Shown here one piece after another: positions 22,509 through 29,521 of a DNA stretch of 64,000 bases. This stretch comes from VRUE01 sp963702035. Its GTDB lineage: Bacteria > Actinomycetota > Thermoleophilia > Solirubrobacterales > 70-9. Made by a program: the position numbers and the translations under genes. Location of the stretch: the NCBI GenBank assembly GCA_963702035.1, contig OY969700.1, positions 1,240,001 through 1,304,000 of the forward strand, in the 5' to 3' direction. The notes beneath the pieces are model-generated. The model worked only from the letters and a program-made list of their open reading frames with translations. It did not search any database and was not told where the DNA came from. How positions within the stretch are numbered: position 1 is the stretch's first letter; every line of letters starts with the position of its first letter.

Positions 22509-23002
22509 GCGCCGTCGCGGGATTCGCGCAGGCGCTTGAGGTCGATCTCGTCCTCGGGCCGACCGGCGGCTTCCTTCATTGCGACGAGGTGGTCGAATCC
22601 GCAGAAACGGACTCGGTGTCCGAAAACTTCGTCCTCGACAGCGGCTGCGTCCAGGTCAGCGTACTCGAGATCCAGCCCTACGAGTTGCATGATGTCGAGG
22701 CGGCCGCGGCTGGTCGCAAGGACGAAATTGCCTCCCATCTCCAGACTGGCTGCATCCGGCTGGACCACCTCCTCCTTGGCGAACTCCTCCATTCCAAGGA
22801 CTGAAGCATTGAGATCCGAGAGCACCGTGGCCAAGCGCGTGAGGTTCTCGGGATCGGGATCGGGGACGATGTCCAGATCCTTGGTCGCCCGTGGATATCC
22901 ATGTGCGCCAACGGCAAAGCCGCCGATTACCACGAACCGGACATCGGCCTCCTCGAGGGCCGCAAGTAGCCCCTCGACGTCGAGAGACGAGATACCCGTC
23001 AA
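22505..23002 (-). CDS. Nucleotidyltransferase-fold protein (MNT/AbiEii-like)
   Basis: 165 aa. The motif VVIGGFAVGAHGYPRATKDLDIVP, with the GG then DxD (T-K-D-L-D) arrangement, marks a minimal nucleotidyltransferase fold, and DIMQLVG supplies a third acidic position. These proteins are common as one partner of toxin-antitoxin pairs or as solitary tRNA/protein nucleotidylating enzymes. The start is a TTG at 23002 that overlaps the TGA of the upstream 56-aa gene (TTGA), indicating a two-gene operon. The local base composition is lower in G+C than the flanks. Confidence 0.75.
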   Translation of the reverse strand: MTGISSLDVEGLLAALEEADVRFVVIGGFAVGAHGYPRATKDLDIVPDPDPENLTRLATVLSDLNASVLGMEEFAKEEVVQPDAASLEMGGNFVLATSRGRLDIMQLVGLDLEYADLDAAAVEDEVFGHRVRFCGFDHLVAMKEAAGRPEDEIDLKRLRESRDGA

Positions 23003-23169
23003 TCTCGCTCCGCGCGGTCAGCGGCAAGCCTGGTCATCTCTTTGCTGAGAGCCGCGGCCTGTTCCACCCGCTGCCCTGGAGTCAGCAGGCGGTAATCGCG
23101 CCTCAATCCCTCACGACGAGCGCGCTCCAAATACTCAGCGTCAACTTTTTGTCGTTTCTTGCTTGACAT
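22999..23169 (-). CDS. Small charged protein (56 aa) upstream of the nucleotidyltransferase
   Basis: Starts ATG 23169 and reads MSSKKRQKVDAEYLERARREG, followed by LTPGQRVEQAAALSKEMTRL. It is basic and helical with no recognised domain. Its stop overlaps the nucleotidyltransferase start. Two palindromic repeats lie about 65-100 nt upstream. The size and gene order suit an antitoxin or adaptor paired with the nucleotidyltransferase, which is inference. Confidence 0.6.
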   Translation of the reverse strand: MSSKKRQKVDAEYLERARREGLRRDYRLLTPGQRVEQAAALSKEMTRLAADRAERD

Positions 23170-23232
23170 CCTGTCGAGGATAGCCTCAGGTTCCGTAGAC
23201 CGTCTTGAAAAGAATCCGTTGTCTGCAAATCA

Positions 23233-23268
23233 CTCAATACGTTGAGCAAATTTACTCAGCATGTTGAG
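23233..23268. promoter_or_regulatory. Tandem palindromic operators upstream of the 56-aa/nucleotidyltransferase operon
   Basis: CTCAATACGTTGAG (23233-23246) and CTCAGCATGTTGAG (23255-23268) repeat with a 22-bp period, about two helical turns. Each is followed by CAAnTT. The spacing suits cooperative binding of a dimeric repressor, as in autoregulated two-gene modules. Confidence 0.6.
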
Positions 23269-23277
23269 CAATTTGTC

Positions 23278-23643
23278 TCAGGAAGCCAGGAAGCGGGTGA
23301 CATCGGCCGCGTCGGCTTCGAGGTCGGCGGCGGTCTTTGCGGGTATGCGCTGGAGGGGCTGAAGCTTCACCTCGCCGGCGGGGAAGCCCCACTTGGCAAC
23401 AGCTTTGCCGTTGGCCATCGCGAACGGGTGGAAGATCCCGTTGCGGGTGACGAGCTGGGTGTGCGGGCCGAGGATGTCCTCGCGCGAGGTCCAGCCGAGC
23501 AGGACCGGGTCGAAGGCGCCGAGTAGGCGCGGGGGCGGAAGCTTCGCGGGCTCAGGTCGCTCGGCCGGACCGGCCAGCGGCGGGCCGGAGGGCCCCTGCG
23601 CCGTCAGGCGCTCGGCGAGAACGGCTCTGCTAGCCGATTTCAA
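23278..23643 (-). pseudogene. C-terminal remnant of a winged-helix DNA-binding protein (HTH_42 type)
   Basis: The readable part, PRLLGAFDPVLLGWTSRED through KAVAKWGFPAGEVKLQPL, matches only the last 90 or so residues of the roughly 350-400 aa winged-helix family; the N-terminal winged helices are missing. The only available start is a TTG that overlaps the end of the FKBP gene. I therefore read it as a truncated, probably silent remnant. What deleted the 5' part is not visible. Confidence 0.6.
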
Positions 23644-24139
23644 GCAGGTCGATCACGAACACGAGCGTTTCGTTCGGCGGGATCGTCGGCGGGCGACCTT
23701 CTTCGCCGTAGGCGAGTTCGGGCGGGATGATCAGCTCGCGCCGTCCGCCGACCTTCATTCCTTCGATTCCTTGTTCCCAGCCGGGAATCACCAATCCGGC
23801 ACCGAGGGTGAGTGGAAAGGGTTCGTTGCGGCTCCAGGATGAGTCGAATTCCTTGCCGTTCTTGTAGTCGACGCCGACGTACTGGACGGTGACTTCGTCG
23901 CCCGATTTCGCTTCGGCGCCGCTGCCTTCTTCGAGTTCCTTGATTTCGAGTTCCTGCGGCGGGGCGCCGGTCGGCACGGTGACCTTCGGCTTGGTCTTTT
24001 CGCCGCCGGTCGCTTCCGTGGACGTGGATTCGCTCGTCGACGTCGATTCGCTCGAGCCGGACGAAGAGTCGCTGCTGCTGCCGCAGCCGGCGAACGCCAG
24101 CACGGCGCACAGCGCAATCAGGGCGATCGGCAGCTTCAC
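23630..24139 (-). CDS. FKBP-type peptidyl-prolyl isomerase, lipoprotein
   Basis: About 169 aa. A lipobox (LAFAGCGSS) predicts membrane anchoring on the outer face of the cytoplasmic membrane. A Ser/Thr/Glu-rich linker follows, then one FKBP domain (GDEVTVQYVGVDYKNGKEFDSSW in part, LGAGLVIPGWEQGIEGMKVGG, ELAYGEEG, LVFVIDLLEI). It catalyses prolyl isomerisation of exported proteins. The GTG at 24139 is preferred because the hydrophobic signal begins there; TTG 24169 or 24148 would add a short N-terminal tail. Confidence 0.9.
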   Translation of the reverse strand: MKLPIALIALCAVLAFAGCGSSSDSSSGSSESTSTSESTSTEATGGEKTKPKVTVPTGAPPQELEIKELEEGSGAEAKSGDEVTVQYVGVDYKNGKEFDSSWSRNEPFPLTLGAGLVIPGWEQGIEGMKVGGRRELIIPPELAYGEEGRPPTIPPNETLVFVIDLLEIG

Positions 24140-24182
24140 GGCGGGCAATGCTAGAGAACCTCGCAGCAAGATGCCTCCGGCC

Positions 24183-24548
24183 TCAGCCCTTGCCCGAGAT
24201 CAGGTCCCAGGCACGGCTGAGCTTGCTCTGCCGCTCGCCCTTGGCGAGATCGCCGGGATCGACGTCGATCGAGCCGGGGTTGGCGCTGGGCTGGGGCAGG
24301 TTCCGGGCGGTCGCCGCATCGATCGTCAGCACCACGCCGCGCTCGTAGATCTCGGCGACCTCGGGGGCATCGACGAAGCGGTGACCCCCGGGCAGGACGC
24401 TGGTGTCGAGGACGATCCCGTCGAAGATGTCGATGTTCGGCGCGGAGAGCACGTACTCGACCTTGCCGATCTCCTCGCCATCGCTTGAAAACACAGGCAC
24501 GCCCTTGGGCAGGGTGAGGAATGAGGTGGGCGCGCCGAGTTCGGCCAT
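24183..24548 (-). CDS. PRC-barrel-like protein
   Basis: 121 aa with no signal sequence. The N-terminal half (VPVFSSDGEEIGKVEYVLSAPN, in part, and FDGIVLDT) resembles a PRC-barrel or DUF2171-like beta-barrel; the remainder is polar. Such proteins bind RNA or protein partners, but no partner is evident. It precedes the FKBP gene on the same strand with a 43-nt gap. Confidence 0.65.
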   Translation of the reverse strand: MAELGAPTSFLTLPKGVPVFSSDGEEIGKVEYVLSAPNIDIFDGIVLDTSVLPGGHRFVDAPEVAEIYERGVVLTIDAATARNLPQPSANPGSIDVDPGDLAKGERQSKLSRAWDLISGKG

Positions 24549-24657
24549 TGCGCAGCCGAGCCTAGCGAGACGCGGCGGCGGGTGCCGCCGGCATCGCTTG
24601 CTCCCGCCGCATACCGCGGGCTATGCTCGGTCGGTTCTTCAAACCAGAGGAGAGACG

Positions 24658-24945
24658 ATGGCAATTGGATTGAGGCTCAAGTTCACCGGCACCACCCAGG
24701 AGCAATACGACGCCGTCCAAAACCACATGGGAATCGACGACAACCCACCCGACGGCCTGATCTTCCACTCGGCCGGCCCGATCGAGGAGGGCTGGGGCAT
24801 CATCGATTTCTGGGAGTCGCGCGACCACTTCGACCGCTTCCAGCAGAGTCGCCTGTTGCCCGCGATCGGAGAACTCGGCGATCGGGCGCCGCAGGGCCCT
24901 CCGGACATCAAGGAGTTCCCGGTGCACCACTTCACCAAGCCGTAG
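24658..24945 (+). CDS. Small ferredoxin-like-fold (ABM/Dabb type) protein
   Basis: 95 aa. Start ATG 24658 follows AGAGGAGAG closely. The sequence (LRLKFTGTTQEQYDAVQNHMG and EGWGIIDFWESRDHFDRFQQ) suggests the alpha+beta dimeric ferredoxin-like fold of antibiotic-biosynthesis monooxygenase-like proteins. No catalytic residues can be assigned. It ends 10 nt before the acyl-CoA ligase, so the two may be co-transcribed. Confidence 0.65.
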   Translation: MAIGLRLKFTGTTQEQYDAVQNHMGIDDNPPDGLIFHSAGPIEEGWGIIDFWESRDHFDRFQQSRLLPAIGELGDRAPQGPPDIKEFPVHHFTKP

Positions 24946-24955
24946 CGAGCGGTCG

Positions 24956-26461
24956 GTGTCGCTCAACCTCGCATCGCTGCTCATCGAGAGCGCTGGGCGG
25001 ATGCCGGATGCGGCGGCGATCCGCCTCGGCGAGGCCGAGCTGAGCTACGGCGAGCTGGACGAGGGCAGCGCTCGCCTGGCGAGCCTGTTGGGCGAGAAGG
25101 GGGTTCGGCCGGGCGACCGGGTCGGGGTGATGCTGCCCAACGTGCCCGAGTTCCCGGTCGCCTACTACGGCGTGCTGCGCGCCGGCGCGATCGTCGTGCC
25201 GATGAACGTGCTGCTGAAGCGGCGCGAGATCGCCTTCTACCTCGAGGACTCGGGCGCGAAGCTGCTGCTTGCCTGGCACGGCTTCTGCGCCGAGGCACGC
25301 GACGGCGCCGAGGACGCCGGGGCGGAGCTGGTCGAGGTCGACCCCGCCGGCTTCGCCGAGGCGCTGGCCCGGCACGAGCCGGCGCCGGGCGTGGCCGAGA
25401 CGGCGGAGGACGACACGGCGGTGATCCTCTACACCTCGGGTACGACCGGCAAGCCGAAGGGCGCCGAGCTGACCCACGCCAACCTGGCCCGCAACGCCGA
25501 CGTCTCCGCCCGCACCACCAGTGAGGTCGCCGCCGGCGACGTCGTCCTCGGCGCCCTCCCCCTCTTCCACTCCTTCGGCCAGACCGTTGCGATGAACGCC
25601 TCACTCGGCGTCGGCGCCTGTCTCACCCTGGTGCCCAGATTCGATCCCGGCGAGGCATTGGCGACGATGCAGCGCGACGGCGTCACCCATTTCTACGGCG
25701 TGCCGACGATGTACGGGGCGCTGCTGCACCACCCCGAGCGTGAGAGCTTCGACACCTCCTCGCTGCGCATCTGCATCACCGGCGGCGCCTCGATGCCGGT
25801 CGAGGTCCTGCGCGGCTTCGAAGACGCCTTCGGGGCCAAGGTGATGGAGGGATACGGCCTCTCGGAGACCTCGCCGGTCGCCTGCTCCAACCACCCCGAC
25901 AAAGAGCGCAAGGCGGGCTCGATCGGCACCCCGATAGAGGGCGTCGAGATGCGGGTCGTCAACGAGAACGACGAGCCGGTCGCCCAGGGCGAGGTCGGCG
26001 AGATCGTGATCCGCGGCCACAACATCATGAAGGGCTACTGGCAGCGCCCCGAGGCGACCGGGGAGGCGATGCGGGGCGGCTGGTTCCACAGCGGCGACAT
26101 GGCCCGCGTCGACGAGGACGGCTTCTTCTACATCGTCGACCGCAAGAAGGACCTGATCATCCGCGGCGGCTACAACGTCTACCCGCGCGAGGTCGAGGAG
26201 GTCCTCTACGAGCACCCGAAGATCCGCGAAGCGGCGGTCGTCGGCGTCCCCCACGACGAGTGGGGCGAGGAGATCGGCGCGGCGGTCGTCCTCCACGAGG
26301 GCGAGGAGCTGAGCTCCGAGGAGGTCAGCACCTACGTCAAGGACCGCATCGCCGCCTACAAGTACCCACGCGTCGTCTGGTTCATCGACGAGCTCCCCAA
26401 GGGCCCGACCGGCAAGATCCTCAAGCGGGAGATCGAGACCCCCGCGCCCGCGCAGGGTTGA
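24956..26461 (+). CDS. Acyl-CoA synthetase, AMP-forming (FadD-like)
   Basis: 501 aa ANL-superfamily ligase that activates a carboxylic acid as acyl-AMP and then acyl-CoA. The P-loop is YTSGTTGKPKGAELTH, with YGLSETSPV, the hinge DRKKDLIIRGGYNVYP and the A10 lysine in PTGKILKRE. The start is GTG 24956. It is in the size range of long-chain fatty-acyl or cyclohexanecarboxyl-type ligases; chain length cannot be told. It may supply acyl-CoA for the lipid genes nearby. A large hairpin follows. Confidence 0.9.
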   Translation: MSLNLASLLIESAGRMPDAAAIRLGEAELSYGELDEGSARLASLLGEKGVRPGDRVGVMLPNVPEFPVAYYGVLRAGAIVVPMNVLLKRREIAFYLEDSGAKLLLAWHGFCAEARDGAEDAGAELVEVDPAGFAEALARHEPAPGVAETAEDDTAVILYTSGTTGKPKGAELTHANLARNADVSARTTSEVAAGDVVLGALPLFHSFGQTVAMNASLGVGACLTLVPRFDPGEALATMQRDGVTHFYGVPTMYGALLHHPERESFDTSSLRICITGGASMPVEVLRGFEDAFGAKVMEGYGLSETSPVACSNHPDKERKAGSIGTPIEGVEMRVVNENDEPVAQGEVGEIVIRGHNIMKGYWQRPEATGEAMRGGWFHSGDMARVDEDGFFYIVDRKKDLIIRGGYNVYPREVEEVLYEHPKIREAAVVGVPHDEWGEEIGAAVVLHEGEELSSEEVSTYVKDRIAAYKYPRVVWFIDELPKGPTGKILKREIETPAPAQG

Positions 26462-26468
26462 CGCCGTC

Positions 26469-26509
26469 CGGGATGCATCGAACCCCAAATAGGGGCTCGA
26501 TGCATCCCG
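26469..26509. terminator. 13-bp perfect hairpin after acyl-CoA ligase
   Basis: CGGGATGCATCGA (26469-26481) pairs with TCGATGCATCCCG (26497-26509), with an inner CCCC/GGGG. It starts 7 nt after the stop and has no U-tract. It probably ends the ligase transcript. Confidence 0.6.
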
Positions 26510-26520
26510 CGTCTTCAAAC

Positions 26521-26534
26521 TGGCTGACTGGCCA
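26521..26534. promoter_or_regulatory. Palindromic operator candidate upstream of the R2-like/SCP2 gene
   Basis: TGGCTGACTGGCCA, nearly the same as the perfect palindrome TGGCTGGTCAGCCA (complement TGGCTGACCAGCCA) abutting the second MMPL gene at 31787-31800. The form is typical of TetR-family operators. Confidence 0.45.
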
Positions 26535-26588
26535 GGATCGCGGTAACCTCCCCAGACCGCCCCGAGCCGCCCCGACCCAAGGAGAGAG

Positions 26589-27875
26589 ATGAGCGTCGCA
26601 TCCCAGAGCCTGATGGACAACGTCACCTACGTCGATCTGTACCAGCGCTGGGAGCAGGGCAACTGGAGCGCTTACGACATCGACTTCTCCGAGGATCGCA
26701 ACGGCTGGCAGGCGCTCAGCGACATCCAGCGGCGCTCGGCGATGTGGATCTACTCGATGTTCTACTACGGCGAGGACCGGGTCGCCGACACCCTCGCCCC
26801 CTACATCAACGCCGCTCCGACCGAGGAGCAGTCCTACTTCCTCGCCACCCAGCAGGTCGACGAGGTCCGCCACTCGATCTTCTTCCACCGCTTCTTCAAG
26901 GAGGTCATCGGCGTCGGCGGCGACTCGATCCAGCAGACCCTCTCCTCGACCATGCCGCAGCTCAACTGGGGCTACCGCGGCATCTTCGACCGGCTCGACG
27001 TGATGGCCGAGGAACTGCGCAAGGACCGCTCGCTGCCCAAGTACGCGCAGGCGATCACCCTCTATCACCTGATCGTCGAGGGCAGCCTCGCCCAGCCCGG
27101 CCAGCACTTCATCGAGGACTTCTTCGCCTCGGAGGACTCGATGCCGGGCTTCAGCTCGGGGATGGCGAACGTCTCCCGCGACGAGCAGCGCCACATCGGC
27201 TTCGGCGTCAAGGTGCTCTCCGAACTGCTCGGGGAAGGCAAGCCGGGCTGGGAGGAGAACCGCGCCGCCGTCACCGATCTGCTGCGCGAAGTGCTGCCCT
27301 ACGGGCCCGCCGTGTTCTACCCGCCCAGCATGGACCGCTCCTACACCGAGTGCTACGGCTTCTCGCTCGAGGACATCTTCTCCTTCGGGCTCAAACTGAT
27401 CCGCCAGCGCTGGCGCACGATCGGCTACCCGACCGAGGAGATGCCCCCCGGCGTCTTCCCCTTCGACCCCGAGGCCTCGGCCGAGGAAGTCGCCGCGCGC
27501 CAGGTCCAACTGATGGAGGCCGGCGTGCTCGGCCCGCCCGACGGCCCCGTCCCCGACGCCTCGCCGGAGACGCAGCGGCTCTACTTCGACGTGGTCAAGC
27601 GGGTCGCCGACCCGGCGGCCGCCAACGGCTCGCCGCTGGTCTACCAGTACCGCTTCAGCGACGCCGATCCCTGGCACCTGACGCTGGACAACGGCTCCAC
27701 GCGGGTCGAGCCGGGCGAGGCCCCCAATCCCACCCTGACGATCGAGGCAAACTGGGCCGACTTCGTCGCGATGGGCAAGCCGGAAGCGAACCCGCTGAAG
27801 ATGATCCTGCAGCGCCGCATCCGCCCACGCGGCTCGATCCGCGAGATCGCGCGGATGCGCAAAGTGTTTGGTTAG
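26589..27875 (+). CDS. R2-like ferritin-superfamily diiron protein fused to a C-terminal SCP2-type sterol/lipid-binding domain
   Basis: 428 aa; ATG after AAGGAGAGAG. Residues about 30-300 form a four-helix ferritin-like fold with two EXXH pairs (E92-H95 in DEVRHSIF, E199-H202 in DEQRHIGF) and further acidic ligands in YYGEDR and LIVEGSL, as in ribonucleotide reductase R2 and related diiron oxidases. Residues from about 352 (YQYRFSDADPWHLTLDNG to MILQRRIRPRGS) look like the second half of an SCP2/sterol-carrier domain. The fusion suggests oxidation or desaturation of a bound lipid rather than dNTP synthesis, which is inference. No R1 gene is nearby. A palindromic operator-like site precedes it and a long hairpin begins at its stop. 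Confidence 0.75.
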   Translation: MSVASQSLMDNVTYVDLYQRWEQGNWSAYDIDFSEDRNGWQALSDIQRRSAMWIYSMFYYGEDRVADTLAPYINAAPTEEQSYFLATQQVDEVRHSIFFHRFFKEVIGVGGDSIQQTLSSTMPQLNWGYRGIFDRLDVMAEELRKDRSLPKYAQAITLYHLIVEGSLAQPGQHFIEDFFASEDSMPGFSSGMANVSRDEQRHIGFGVKVLSELLGEGKPGWEENRAAVTDLLREVLPYGPAVFYPPSMDRSYTECYGFSLEDIFSFGLKLIRQRWRTIGYPTEEMPPGVFPFDPEASAEEVAARQVQLMEAGVLGPPDGPVPDASPETQRLYFDVVKRVADPAAANGSPLVYQYRFSDADPWHLTLDNGSTRVEPGEAPNPTLTIEANWADFVAMGKPEANPLKMILQRRIRPRGSIREIARMRKVFG

Positions 27876-27981
27876 GAGGGCCGGGGTGGCCCCTCCCATG
27901 AGGCCGTTGCGCAGCTGATCGCTTACCGGGGTTCAAGGCGCGGATCCGTGAGCCTCCTGGGAGGGGCCACCCCGGCCCTCC
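27875..27981 (+). repeat. Family B hairpin repeat, copy 1
   Basis: Perfect 24-bp stem: 27875-27898 pairs with 27958-27981. The core reads GAGGCCGTTGCGCAGCTGAT, then GCGCGGATCCGTGAGCCTCC. The first stem base is the last base of the R2-like gene's TAG, so it is directly 3' and sense. The same core, with a different stem, follows the second MMPL gene. Confidence 0.9.
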
Positions 27982-27986
27982 TTCGG

Positions 27987-29396
27987 TTAGCTGATGGGGG
28001 GATGTTTGTCTGCCCAGGGACGCTCGGCCTCTAGCTGAGCAGCAAGAGAGAGCAGGGTCGCCTCGTCGCCGGGGCGGCCGATTATCTGGACGGCGAGCGG
28101 CATGCCGTCGGCGGCGAAGCCGGCCGGGACTGACATCGCCGGGTTGCCGAGGTGGTTCCAGGGCACACAGAAGGGATAGAAGCGGCTCATGCCGAGGACG
28201 GTGCGCAGGGCGCCCTGCCCCTCCCAGCGGCGCACGGGCAGCGCCGTGCCGCCCATCACCGGGGTCATCAAGACATCGTGGTCGGCGAAGATCGCGTTGA
28301 CGCGCGTCGCATCGGCCTGGCGGCCGCGCATCGCCCGCTCGAACATTCCATCGGTGATCAGTCGGCCCAGCTTGGCAAAGCCCTTGGTGCGGCGTTCGAG
28401 TCGCTCGGGCCGGGGAACAGTCGCCACGTCTTCGGCGACTCCACGCAGGTAGCGGGGGGTGATGTTGTTGCCGATCCCACCCCAGTCGGGATCGCGCTGC
28501 GCCGTCTCGTGCCCCAGTGATCGCAGCAGCTCGGCGGTCTCGGCGACGGCGCCTTTCGCGACGTCGGAGACGGTGGGGGGAGCGGCGGCACGCGGGGGCG
28601 CGGTGGAGTAGGCGATCCGCAGCCTGCCCGGCGGAGTGCGGGCAGACTCGACGAAGGGCCGCTCGGGCGGCTCCGGCGCCTCCGGGTCGGCCGAGCCGCC
28701 GCTGACGACATCGAGCCAGAGGGCGGTGTCGAGCACGCTGCGGCTGAGGCAGCCGGCCGCCGAGAGCCCATTCCAGTGCTCGACCAGCGGCGCCAGCGAG
28801 ACCCGGGCGCGCGAGGGTTTGAGGCCGAAGAGGCCGCAGGACGACGCCGGGATTCGGATCGAGCCGCCGCCGTCGGAAGCCGAGGCGATCGGGACGAGGC
28901 CGGCGGCGACCGCCGCGGCGCTGCCGCCGCTGGAGCCGCCGGGAGTGCGCTGCGGATCCCAGGGGTTGCGCGTCACTCCCCAGGTAGCCGACTCGGTGAA
29001 GCCGCAGATCGCCAGCTCAGGCAGATGCGTCTTGCCGACGACGATCGCCCCCGCCTCGCGCAGCCGGCGGACCATCTCGCAGTCGGCGGGCGCCGGGTCG
29101 GGATAGGCGTCGGTGCCGTGCGTGCTCAGCTCGCCTGCGAGGTCGACTTCGTCCTTGAGCGCGATCGGGACCCCAAGCAGAGGCCGCTCGTCGCCGCCCT
29201 TCAGCCGAGCTTCCGCCTGCTCGGCTTCGAGCAGAGCCCGCTCGGCAAGCACCACCCGGAACGAGTTCAGCTGCGGATCGAGGCGCCCGATCCGGTCCAA
29301 GCAAAGCTGCACCAGCTCCCGCGGCGAGACCTCGCCCTCCCGGACCATCTCAGCCTGCCGAGCAGCTCCGGCAAATGCGATCTCCTCCCCCGTCAT
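27987..29396 (-). CDS. Amidase signature family hydrolase
   Basis: About 469 aa. Ser-Ser-Lys triad: Lys in PIALKDEVDLAG, the cis-Ser/nucleophile region GGSSGGSAAAVAAG and SASDGGGSIRIPAS. It hydrolyses a carboxamide or ester; relatives include enzymes for aryl and aliphatic amides and are not the GatA subunit here, since gatB and gatC are absent. The start ATG 29396 is preferred because the 15 further upstream residues derive from a hairpin repeat. The gene is flanked on both sides by family B hairpins, as if carried as a cassette. Confidence 0.87.
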   Translation of the reverse strand: MTGEEIAFAGAARQAEMVREGEVSPRELVQLCLDRIGRLDPQLNSFRVVLAERALLEAEQAEARLKGGDERPLLGVPIALKDEVDLAGELSTHGTDAYPDPAPADCEMVRRLREAGAIVVGKTHLPELAICGFTESATWGVTRNPWDPQRTPGGSSGGSAAAVAAGLVPIASASDGGGSIRIPASSCGLFGLKPSRARVSLAPLVEHWNGLSAAGCLSRSVLDTALWLDVVSGGSADPEAPEPPERPFVESARTPPGRLRIAYSTAPPRAAAPPTVSDVAKGAVAETAELLRSLGHETAQRDPDWGGIGNNITPRYLRGVAEDVATVPRPERLERRTKGFAKLGRLITDGMFERAMRGRQADATRVNAIFADHDVLMTPVMGGTALPVRRWEGQGALRTVLGMSRFYPFCVPWNHLGNPAMSVPAGFAADGMPLAVQIIGRPGDEATLLSLAAQLEAERPWADKHPPIS

Positions 29397-29409
29397 GGGA
29401 CCGCATCCT

Positions 29410-29513
29410 AAGGGTCCGGGTGCCCTCGCATGGAGGCTCACGGACAGGCGCCCCGAGCCCTTGTCACGCGATCAGCTGCGCAACGGCCTCCAGGCGAGGG
29501 CACCCGGACCCTT
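29410..29513 (-). repeat. Family B hairpin repeat, copy 2
   Basis: Perfect 20-bp stem: 29410-29429 pairs with 29494-29513. On the minus strand the core reads GAGGCCGTTGCGCAGCTGAT and ends TCCGTGAGCCTCC, the same as copy 1 at 27875-27981. It begins 8 nt after the stop of the second MMPL gene in the sense direction. Confidence 0.9.
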
Positions 29514-29521
29514 GACTAGCG

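Noticed and set aside
26589..27875. Ribonucleotide reductase class I beta subunit
   Set aside because: The diiron motifs fit, but the C-terminal SCP2-like region, the absence of an adjacent alpha subunit and the lack of the usual C-terminal R1-binding tail argue against it.
27875..29513. Amidase flanked by inverted repeats as a composite transposon
   Set aside because: There is no transposase, no target-site duplication that I can see, and the same type of repeat occurs after other genes; the hairpins are better explained as 3'-end elements.
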